Below are positions 44,877 to 51,945 of a stretch of DNA of 64,000 nucleotides, in pieces (within the stretch, counting starts at the first letter, position 1; each line of letters starts with the position of its first letter). A model generated the notes under the pieces. That model was not told the DNA's origin and ran no database searches. It was given only the letters and a program-made list of their open reading frames with translations. The position numbers and the translations under genes were made by a program. Source of the stretch: Owenweeksia sp964619125 (GTDB taxonomy: Bacteria; Bacteroidota; Bacteroidia; Flavobacteriales; Schleiferiaceae); the NCBI GenBank assembly GCA_964619125.1, contig CAZUCA010000007.1, forward strand, positions 1 to 64,000. The letters run 5' to 3'.

Positions 44877-45656
44877 ATGCACAAACACTCCTACCGGGTA
44901 GAGATACAGTACCTCGGATTTCGCTATCATGGCTGGCAGGCGCAGGCTGAACTTCGTACCATCCAGCATATGGTTGAAAAAACCCTCCACTTTATCCGTC
45001 CGGGCCAAAGCTTTAAGGTTTTAGGTGCAAGCCGCACCGATGCCCGGGTATCAGCCAATCACACTGCCTTTCAACTTATTTTAGCCGAGGCCCTTCCTGA
45101 TCCTGAGCTATTTTTAAAAGAGTTTGACTCCAACCTGCCTACAGATATCAGGGCCTTAGCTATAAGCCCCATGCCCGCCGGTCAGAGTATTATACAGGCC
45201 AGCACCGCCAAGGAGTATCTCTACCTCTTTTGTCATGGCAACAAGCCCCACCCCTTTTGCAGCTCACTGCTGGCCTATTTCCCGGGCAATTTAGACATCC
45301 CCCTGATGCAGAAAGGAGCACGGCTGTTTGAAGGTGAGCACAACTTTAAGCAGTACTGCACCAAACCGCCACCCGGCAGCCAGTTGGTCCGCACTATCGA
45401 TCAATGTGAACTGACTGAAAACAACATTTACCAGGCCAGCTTTTTTCCGGCCAAAAGTTATATGCTGAGGATTCGCAGCGCCGGCTTCCTGCGCTACCAG
45501 ATCCGGCTTATTATGGCACGGCTGGCAGACTTGGGCCGTCATGAAATAAGCCTGCAAGATATCCGCATAAGTTTAAGCGAACCCAATGATATCAAACTGC
45601 GCAATATCGCACCGGGCTCAGGCCTGATCCTGAATAACCAGGAGTGGAAGTTTTAG
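44877..45656 (+). CDS. TruA-like tRNA pseudouridine synthase
   Basis: The 259-residue protein shows the TruA plan: VEIQYLGFRYHGWQAQ near 8-23, the catalytic Asp55 in GASRTDARVSA and LRIRSAGFLRYQIRLIMARL near 196-215. TruA modifies uridines 38-40 of tRNA anticodon arms. The active-site motif deviates from the common GRTDxGVHA (GASRTDARVSA here), so this may be a paralogue rather than the main TruA. Transcription probably begins at the ATG itself. Confidence 0.82.
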   Translation: MHKHSYRVEIQYLGFRYHGWQAQAELRTIQHMVEKTLHFIRPGQSFKVLGASRTDARVSANHTAFQLILAEALPDPELFLKEFDSNLPTDIRALAISPMPAGQSIIQASTAKEYLYLFCHGNKPHPFCSSLLAYFPGNLDIPLMQKGARLFEGEHNFKQYCTKPPPGSQLVRTIDQCELTENNIYQASFFPAKSYMLRIRSAGFLRYQIRLIMARLADLGRHEISLQDIRISLSEPNDIKLRNIAPGSGLILNNQEWKF

Positions 45657-45746
45657 GATTTGCCCTCCCCTCAGCTTAGTTACTGCCTTTCAAAACCTTG
45701 CGGGGCCATTTCCAGTTAGGATACCATATACCTAATCTTCTTAATT

Positions 45747-46253
45747 ATGGCTAAAATTACTCTTGACGGGCAGCCCGCCGAAACCAATGGTAGCATTCCT
45801 CAAAAAGGGGACGGTTTAAAAGACTTCCGACTGGTAGACACCAATTTGCAGGTACGTAGCCTGCGTGACTACGAAGGCAAAAAACTGGTGATTTATGTTT
45901 TTCCCAGTGTAGGCACCGGGGTCTGCTCTGCTTCCTTAAAACAGTTCGACAAAAAGGCGGCTAGTCTTGAAAACACGGTAGTTCTTAATATTAGCAAGGA
46001 CCTACCTTTTGCCTTAAAAAGCTTCTGTGTTAACGAGGGACTTGAAAATGTGGAAATGTTATCCGATTTTCGCTACAACCAGTTTGGGGAAGATTATCAC
46101 ACCCAAATAACCTCAGGAGCCTTTGAGGGGCTGCTCAGCCGTGCCGTGATTGTTGCCGATGAAAATCAGAAGGTGGTCTACAGCGAGCAAGTGCCCGAGA
46201 TTGGTCAGGAACCTGATTATGAGGCGGCCCTGGAGGCATTGAAAAGCATTTGA
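45747..46253 (+). CDS. tpx: Thiol peroxidase
   Basis: The 168-residue atypical 2-Cys peroxiredoxin reduces peroxides with electrons from thioredoxin. The peroxidatic Cys is in FPSVGTGVCSASLKQF, which keeps the PxxxTxxC frame although the usual TPVC reads TGVC. The resolving Cys is in LKSFCVNEG. A thioredoxin gene lies 650 bases away on the opposite strand. The stop overlaps the start of the next gene (TGATG). Confidence 0.93.
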   Translation: MAKITLDGQPAETNGSIPQKGDGLKDFRLVDTNLQVRSLRDYEGKKLVIYVFPSVGTGVCSASLKQFDKKAASLENTVVLNISKDLPFALKSFCVNEGLENVEMLSDFRYNQFGEDYHTQITSGAFEGLLSRAVIVADENQKVVYSEQVPEIGQEPDYEAALEALKSI

Positions 46254-46696
46254 TGGAGAAACGAAAAACCTATCGTTCCAAAATAGACTGGTGGCTGTTA
46301 GGCATTCTGATCCTTGCTATGGCTTTTTCTACCCTGGCGGCTTCAAGGGATGGGAACTGGTTCGCTATTGCTATCAACAGCGGCATAATTTTATTCATTG
46401 CCCACCTCTATCGCAAGACCTATTATTTTATAGCGTTTGAGACCCTTCACATCCGCGCCAGCATTTTGGTAAGGCATGAAATTCCGGTTGAACAGATTAG
46501 CTCGATCAGTAAAACCATGAACCCTCTCTCTGCCCCTGCCCTTTCACTACAGCGTCTGGCGGTTAAAACCATAAATGGAGGTTATTACCTGATTTCTCCC
46601 CGGTTAAAAGATAGAAGGGAGTTTATTGACGCCCTTCTCGCTATAAATCCTCATATAAAAGTGGCAGATCAACTAATGGAGCCGCGCACTTTCTGA
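46253..46696 (+). CDS. Small membrane protein with PH-like domain
   Basis: The 147-residue protein has two helices (about 12-28 and 35-50) followed by a compact beta domain, ETLHIRASILVRHEIPVEQI, ending in a helix, as in bacterial PH-domain proteins. The role is unknown. It starts within the tpx stop codon, so it is probably co-translated. Its last 28 bases overlap the convergent DUF6952-like gene. Confidence 0.7.
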   Translation: MEKRKTYRSKIDWWLLGILILAMAFSTLAASRDGNWFAIAINSGIILFIAHLYRKTYYFIAFETLHIRASILVRHEIPVEQISSISKTMNPLSAPALSLQRLAVKTINGGYYLISPRLKDRREFIDALLAINPHIKVADQLMEPRTF

Positions 46697-46908
46697 GCAA
46701 AGGCCCTTAAGGCGGCCTTTTCGTCCATATCGCCAGCGGCAATTTGCTGCTTTACCCAAATAGCACCAAACACGTGGGTTAGCTTTTCGCCATGATCCTC
46801 ACCCTCAATCTCAAGCTGGGGATCCTGTTCTTCGGACAGTAGCTCTTCGGCCTTTTGCAGTTCCTCAAGGTCTACCTTCAAGAGCTTTCTAATGGCAGGT
46901 ATCTTCAT
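46669..46908 (-). CDS. DUF6952-like small protein
   Basis: The 79-residue soluble, acidic protein resembles the DUF6952 family as I recall it from Flavobacteriia, which often sits next to a thioredoxin gene. Typical marks are MKIPAIRKLL at the start, GAIWVKQQIAAGDMDEKAAL and a final VRGSIS. Its ATG overlaps the thioredoxin stop by one base (TAATG), so the two are translationally coupled. Function unknown, possibly linked to that thioredoxin. Confidence 0.75.
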   Translation of the reverse strand: MKIPAIRKLLKVDLEELQKAEELLSEEQDPQLEIEGEDHGEKLTHVFGAIWVKQQIAAGDMDEKAALRAFAQKVRGSIS

Positions 46909-47228
46909 TAGTTGCTCGCTTTTTCGATTAACTGACGCAGGTATTCCTCTTTACTGCTGGCACTACCTTCCAATAATTCGCCATTTTTAAACACAGCCAG
47001 GTAGGGCAAACTGTCTACCCCGGCAGCTTTGCGGGCCAGGGGGTTGTTCTCAGCATCCACTTCCAGAAAAGCGATCTGCTGCATGGCCTCCTCGTTGCTC
47101 ACCCTTTTGAATTTAGGTGAAAAAAGGCGACAATTACCGCACCAATCGGCATAATACTTTACTACTACAGTGGAGTTATTTTCAAGTTCCGACTTAAATT
47201 CCTGGTCGGTTGCGTTTATTACTGCCAT
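46908..47228 (-). CDS. Thioredoxin family protein
   Basis: The 106-residue protein has the thioredoxin fold with active site WCGNC near 29-33 instead of WCGPC, and the cis-Pro in SLPYLAVF. It has no signal peptide, so it is cytosolic. The changed dipeptide between the two Cys should shift its redox potential. It is followed by the coupled DUF6952-like gene. A perfect -7 box lies 20 bases upstream. Confidence 0.9.
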   Translation of the reverse strand: MAVINATDQEFKSELENNSTVVVKYYADWCGNCRLFSPKFKRVSNEEAMQQIAFLEVDAENNPLARKAAGVDSLPYLAVFKNGELLEGSASSKEEYLRQLIEKASN

Positions 47229-47248
47229 GTGATTTTAAAGATTTTGCG

Positions 47249-47256
47249 CAAAAATA
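47249..47256 (-). promoter_or_regulatory. -7 promoter box TAnnTTTG for the thioredoxin gene
   Basis: On the minus strand it reads TATTTTTG then C, a full match, 20 bases before the start. Confidence 0.6.
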
Positions 47257-47307
47257 AATTGATCAGTTCGATTGAAATTATTTTCTTGATTAGTTCTATC
47301 AATGTTT

Positions 47308-48213
47308 TCATTGAAAACTCACGGGCCTGAAGTGCTCGCGGTAGAGGTAGCGGACGATGCCATCGGACAAGCCCTTTTTGGGTACCAGCATATGGCGGGC
47401 CCCGGCCCACTTCATACCGCTAAGGTAGAGGCGCAAAGCGTGGGTGATAACATCGGCCCGGTCAGGATTGAGATCGAAGCGCAGCATGCGCTCATCCACC
47501 GAATATTTTTGCAGCTTGCGGTAGGTCTCCTCGAGGTAAGCTATTTCGAGCGGTGTACCCAGGGGTTGTGCACTCATTTTAAAGGTTCGGTTGATGTTTC
47601 CCCCTGAGCCCACCATCAGCACTTCATCCAAATGCTGGGTACACTCTTTTATCCAGCCTTCCATCTCGCGCCAGGTCTTTTCCTTATCAATTTTGCGTAG
47701 CAGGCGAATAGTGCCAATCTTAAAAGAGCGGCTGGCCTTGACGTGGCCCTTATGGAATAAGGTGAATTCAGTACTACCACCTCCTACATCTACGTAGAGA
47801 AAGCTTTTAAATTTATCGTGCAATTCACCGAGCATGTCGGGGCTGAAGATCATCTTCGCCTCCTCGCGACCATCAATAAGTTCGATATTGATACCGGTCT
47901 CATTGTAAACGCGCTCGGCTATTTCAACGCCGTTGGCAGCTTCTCTCAGGGCTGAAGTGGCACATGCCCGGTAACGCTCTACACCGTGCACCTCCATGAT
48001 TTTACCGTAGGCCTGCATGCTCTTTATCAGCTTTTTACAGTTCTTCTTACCAATCTTCCCCTTTTCGAAAGCATCAGGACCAAGACGAACCGGCAGTCGT
48101 GTAAGCGATGACTTTTTAAAATTCACCTGATCCTTACCAACGATAACGTTGGCTACCAGGAGGCGGACCGAATTGGAACCTATATCAATACCTGCCAGCT
48201 TGTGAATTTTCAT
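47308..48213 (-). CDS. Ppx/GppA-family phosphatase (exopolyphosphatase-like)
   Basis: The 301-residue protein has the actin-like ATPase fold with GIDIGSNSVRLLVANV near 9-24 and YVDVGGGSTEFTLFHKG near 141-157. It covers only the Ppx/GppA catalytic part, with no C-terminal HD-type extension. It should cut terminal phosphate from polyphosphate or pppGpp. It follows ppk1 by 60 bases on the same strand, which favours a polyphosphate role. Confidence 0.9.
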   Translation of the reverse strand: MKIHKLAGIDIGSNSVRLLVANVIVGKDQVNFKKSSLTRLPVRLGPDAFEKGKIGKKNCKKLIKSMQAYGKIMEVHGVERYRACATSALREAANGVEIAERVYNETGINIELIDGREEAKMIFSPDMLGELHDKFKSFLYVDVGGGSTEFTLFHKGHVKASRSFKIGTIRLLRKIDKEKTWREMEGWIKECTQHLDEVLMVGSGGNINRTFKMSAQPLGTPLEIAYLEETYRKLQKYSVDERMLRFDLNPDRADVITHALRLYLSGMKWAGARHMLVPKKGLSDGIVRYLYREHFRPVSFQ

Positions 48214-48273
48214 ACTTGTTTGGGCTTAGCCTTGTTTTTGGGACAGTTATCAGTTCAAAAAGTTTAGCACTGC

Positions 48274-50352
48274 TCACCGTCCCATTTTCAGTTGTTTTTT
48301 AACATAATCATACAGGGCATACTGCGAACGAATACGAGGGCCGCTTATTTTGCGATAGGCATTATCCATCTCTTCGTTATGCCAGCGACTTTTAACATTG
48401 TCTTTCCAGCAAATTTCAAAATGATCGCGCAGCTGACGCTTGATATGGACGTCGTATACCGGGGTGGTCACCTCTACTCTGAAGTCGAGGTTACGGGGCA
48501 TCCAATCAGCAGAACCGATAAAGGTGAGGGGACTACCGCCATTTTCAAAGATAAACAAGCGGCTGTGCTCCAGGAAACGATCTAAAATACTGATGGCCTC
48601 AATATTCTCACTCAAGCCCTTCACCCCGGGAATCAGCGAACAAATACCCCTTACAATCAGGCGGATTTTCACCCCATAGCTACTGGCCTCGTAGAGCTTT
48701 TCAATAAGTTTTACATCACAGAGGCTGTTGAGCTTAGCTGAAATACCACTGGGCTCTCCCTTTTTGGCAAAGGCAATTTCGCGGTCAATCAGCTCCAGAA
48801 AACGACGGCGGGTGTAGTGGGGAGACACCATCAGATGGCTATAGCGATGACGTTTGTAATTATGGCGCAGAAAATCGAAGACCTTGGCCACCTCACGTGT
48901 AATTTCACGGCGCGCCGTAAGCAGGTGATAGTCGGTGTAAAGCTTGGAAGTACTCTCGTTGAAGTTACCGGTTCCCAGCGAGGCAAACTGCTCTATCCGG
49001 CCATCCTCGCCCTGACGGGTAATAAGCAGTACCTTACTGTGCACCTTAAGGCCGGGTACGCCAAAAATAACGTTAACGCCTTCGGTCTGCAGTTTTTCGG
49101 TCCACATAATATTGGCCTCCTCATCAAAGCGTGCCCGCAGTTCTATTACGGCGGTAACCTGTTTACCATTTTTAGCGGCATTTACCAGGGCACTAATCAC
49201 GCGCGACTGGTCTGCCAGGCGATAAAGGGTGGCTTCGATGTGTGTAACCCTGGGGTCGAGAGCGGCTTCCCTGAGAGTACGGATTATAAAGCTAAAGCTG
49301 TGATAGGGCATAAACAGCAGCACATCCTTCTGGCGCAACACGTTGAGTATGCTGCGGTCAAGATCGAGATCGGGGTGCTTCAGGGGGGTGAGATCATCAA
49401 ACTCCAGCTCGGCCTTGCCAAGGTTCGGAAATTTGATGTAGTCCTTTTTATTATGATAGCGCCCCCCGGGAATAAGGCTGTCAAAGCTGTCGATATTCAT
49501 GCGCTGAATGAGAAATTGCAGCATATCATCGGCAACAGTTTTGTCGTACACAAAGCGTACCGGCTCGCCAATGCGGCGCCTGCGTACCGACTTGGTCATC
49601 TTTTCCAGAAATCCTTTAGAAACGTCGTCGTCGAGATCCAGCTCAGCATCGCGGGTAATTTTTACCGTATGCGCCTCAATCCGGTCAAAGTCATAGATGA
49701 AAAATATATAGTCGAGGTTGTGGCGAATCACATCCTCGAGATACATCACATACTGTTTGCCATATTTGGGCAACTCCCAAAATCGCCCCAGCAAATCTGA
49801 AGGCACCTCAATCAGTGCTTTCTGAGGATTGTCAGGATCACTATCGCGAATCAGCTTAATCGCCAGGTAAATGGATTTATCCTTGAGTTCGGGGACATTG
49901 CTCTCATCCTTGAGAATAAGGGTAAAAACTGAGGGGCTGACCTTCTCTACAAAGGTCTTGCGCACAAAGTCGCGCTGGCCGGTGGTAAGCGACTTTTCAT
50001 CCACAAAGGCGATGTCATTCTCTTCCAGCTCGCTCAGCAAGAGGTCATTAATTTCCTGTGCCCTCGCCTGCATATCAATCACACGCTCATTGATCTCGGA
50101 GAGCAATTCAAGTGAAGTCTTCCCTCCCATACGCCGGTGAGGTTGATTTTCATCAATCTGACTCAGCCGTTTAATACTGGCGTAGCGCACCCGGAAAAAC
50201 TCATCCATATTACTGGAATAAATTCCCAGGAATCGCAGCCGTTCAATGATGGGATTGCTTTTGTCTAGGGCCTCCTGTAAAACGCGTTCGTTGAATGACA
50301 GCCAGCTGATATCGCGGGCTACGATGGTTTTACGCGCTATTTTTTTGGACAT
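48274..50352 (-). CDS. ppk1: Polyphosphate kinase 1
   Basis: The 692-residue enzyme polymerises phosphate from ATP into polyphosphate. The order is an N-terminal domain starting ISWLSFNERVLQEA, a head domain, and two phospholipase D-like C-terminal domains. The first has VHSKVLLITR with the autophosphorylated His, and the second ends with GSADWMPRNLDFRVEV. The ATG follows the sixA-like stop with no gap (TAAATG), and ppx is downstream. The three form a polyphosphate operon. Confidence 0.96.
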   Translation of the reverse strand: MSKKIARKTIVARDISWLSFNERVLQEALDKSNPIIERLRFLGIYSSNMDEFFRVRYASIKRLSQIDENQPHRRMGGKTSLELLSEINERVIDMQARAQEINDLLLSELEENDIAFVDEKSLTTGQRDFVRKTFVEKVSPSVFTLILKDESNVPELKDKSIYLAIKLIRDSDPDNPQKALIEVPSDLLGRFWELPKYGKQYVMYLEDVIRHNLDYIFFIYDFDRIEAHTVKITRDAELDLDDDVSKGFLEKMTKSVRRRRIGEPVRFVYDKTVADDMLQFLIQRMNIDSFDSLIPGGRYHNKKDYIKFPNLGKAELEFDDLTPLKHPDLDLDRSILNVLRQKDVLLFMPYHSFSFIIRTLREAALDPRVTHIEATLYRLADQSRVISALVNAAKNGKQVTAVIELRARFDEEANIMWTEKLQTEGVNVIFGVPGLKVHSKVLLITRQGEDGRIEQFASLGTGNFNESTSKLYTDYHLLTARREITREVAKVFDFLRHNYKRHRYSHLMVSPHYTRRRFLELIDREIAFAKKGEPSGISAKLNSLCDVKLIEKLYEASSYGVKIRLIVRGICSLIPGVKGLSENIEAISILDRFLEHSRLFIFENGGSPLTFIGSADWMPRNLDFRVEVTTPVYDVHIKRQLRDHFEICWKDNVKSRWHNEEMDNAYRKISGPRIRSQYALYDYVKKQLKMGR

Positions 50353-50844
50353 TTACTTTCTCCGTTTTGGATAGTCAAAGAAAACCAAATCGGCCTTCTT
50401 ATCAATATCACGCCAGTGATCTACATCAAAACTAAGGCATGCCACCCCGGTAGTAGGCACATTATCAATGCGATGATCAATGCAACGGTTTACAAAATCA
50501 GTGATGGTAGGGTTGTGGCCAAATAGCATCACCGAATCGAAGGCATCGTCAAATGAACGCACAATCTCAGTGAGCGTGGTGGTACTGGCGTGGTAAACTT
50601 CTTTCCTGATGTCGAGCTCATCAAAGTGATAATTGAGATTACGTGAGAAAATCAAAGCGGTGTGTAAGGCCCGCGTGGCAGGGCTCGAAATCAAACGTTG
50701 GGGAATTTCGTCTTGCTGGCGTAACCATTCAGAGGTGCTATGGGCGTCTCTTATGCCCCGGCCTTTCAGAGGGCGGTCAATATCACTGATGCCTTCAAGC
50801 TTCCAGCTCGATTTAGCATGGCGTACCAGGTAAAGTTTTTTCAT
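50353..50844 (-). CDS. SixA-type histidine phosphatase
   Basis: The 163-residue protein has the phosphohistidine-phosphatase motif LVRHAKSSW near 5-13, SPATRALHTA near 54-63 and a later catalytic His in MLFGHNPTI. SixA enzymes remove phosphate from histidine in signalling proteins. It is the first gene of the polyphosphate operon and directly abuts ppk1, so a link with phosphate control is likely but unproven. A one-mismatch promoter box (TACTTTTC) lies at 50869-50876. Confidence 0.88.
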   Translation of the reverse strand: MKKLYLVRHAKSSWKLEGISDIDRPLKGRGIRDAHSTSEWLRQQDEIPQRLISSPATRALHTALIFSRNLNYHFDELDIRKEVYHASTTTLTEIVRSFDDAFDSVMLFGHNPTITDFVNRCIDHRIDNVPTTGVACLSFDVDHWRDIDKKADLVFFDYPKRRK

Positions 50845-51237
50845 AGCAGTGCTACTATTTTAATTCAGGAAAAGTAAGCATTCGGCCAAAGTCAGGAAAA
50901 ACCTTACAAAAGGATTAACCAAAGATTAACCTACATAACCATTATTTAACCGCGGGGGTTTTAATCATCACCGCTACTGAGCTTATGCGTCCCGGCTAAA
51001 TTCCAACTATCAGTCAGCCCGCGTAAGCTGTCAGCCTCTTCAGTATACATTATTGATGTAAAGTAGTTCTTAGGTCTCTGACTTTTATGGAAATGAGGCG
51101 CCTTCTCTAAGTCCTTTGTTAGTATGAGGATATGTTGTAACAATCAGCCTCCGTTAATCGGGCCATTATTTAGTCGCCCCAGCCAAAGAAAAAGCTTTAA
51201 CTTTCAAGCTCATTTTACCCTCATAGCCCTATATAGA
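50845..51237. other. Intergenic region between the polyphosphate operon and the surface operon
   Basis: This 393-base stretch lies between divergent genes. Only weak promoter-like boxes were seen: TACTTTTC for the sixA-like gene (minus, 50869-50876) and TAACTTTC at 51198-51205 for the plus-strand operon. Two tandem TTAACC-type runs lie near 50913-50950 (gattaaccaaagattaacc and tatttaaccg). No repeat family, RNA gene or convincing open frame was recognised. Confidence 0.45.
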
Positions 51238-51945
51238 ATGCCACTTATACGTCAATTTCTACCCCTGTTAATCTTCAGCTTTGTGTGGACCTCCCAGCTT
51301 GCGGCACAGCGGGGGGCGCTTAGCGCTGAAATTGATGGCCGCGATAAGGCCGATCTCAACCTCCCGCTTTACCGCGGTAAAGCCTATCACGGCTACCCCT
51401 CCCACTACCTGGGCAGGGCCACCGTTCCTGTCAGCGGCTTCAGCAGTGGAGATATAATTTACCAGGGTGTTCATTATGGCAATGTGGAGCTCATGTACGA
51501 TGCTTATTCCCAGCAATTGATTGTAAATCATCCCGCCTTACTGTATCCGGCCGCCCTCGAAACCAGCTGGGTAAGTAAATGCCAAATAGGTGAGCATTCG
51601 TTTCGCAACATAAGCAACCCAGAACTGCAAATTGATGGACTATTGGCTGTGTTGGTGGAAACACCTCAGATAGACCTGATGAAGCAGCATCGCCGTAAAC
51701 TGGAGAAACGGGTAAAAAAGGAAGAGCTGCAGTATCACCTGGTAGATCACAGCCGCTACATCATTAACTATAATGGTAAGTTATATGAGATTAATTCCAA
51801 GAAGGACTTTTACCGGATGGCAGCCAGTCATAAAAAACCACTTAAAAAGTTCTACAAAAAGGAAAATCTAAACTTTAAGAAAAAACCTGAGGAAGCCTTG
51901 CGCTCACTCACTTTATTTCTTTATCAGCTTCATTCCAATTCATGA
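51238..51945 (+). CDS. Hypothetical secreted protein, first gene of the surface operon
   Basis: The protein has 235 residues from the ATG at 51238, which opens on a signal peptide (IRQFLPLLIFSFVWTSQLAAQ). The mature part has a beta-rich first half (YRGKAYHGYPSHYLGRATV) and a basic C-terminal half (MKQHRRKLEKRVKKEELQY, then KKPLKKFYKKENLNFKKK). I do not recognise the family. The stop overlaps the receptor gene's ATG by 4 bases. The basic tail could contact acidic surfaces, which is a guess. Confidence 0.65.
   Translation: MPLIRQFLPLLIFSFVWTSQLAAQRGALSAEIDGRDKADLNLPLYRGKAYHGYPSHYLGRATVPVSGFSSGDIIYQGVHYGNVELMYDAYSQQLIVNHPALLYPAALETSWVSKCQIGEHSFRNISNPELQIDGLLAVLVETPQIDLMKQHRRKLEKRVKKEELQYHLVDHSRYIINYNGKLYEINSKKDFYRMAASHKKPLKKFYKKENLNFKKKPEEALRSLTLFLYQLHSNS

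Noticed and set aside
48817..49800. 327-codon plus-strand frame inside ppk1
   Set aside because: It is antisense to ppk1, has no recognisable domain, and has no promoter.
50961..51143. 60-codon minus-strand frame in the gap between the polyphosphate and surface operons
   Set aside because: It has no signature, no promoter box and no support from neighbours.
51124..51237. In-frame 38-codon extension of the secreted protein gene
   Set aside because: The extra part would precede and hide the signal peptide that begins at 51238.
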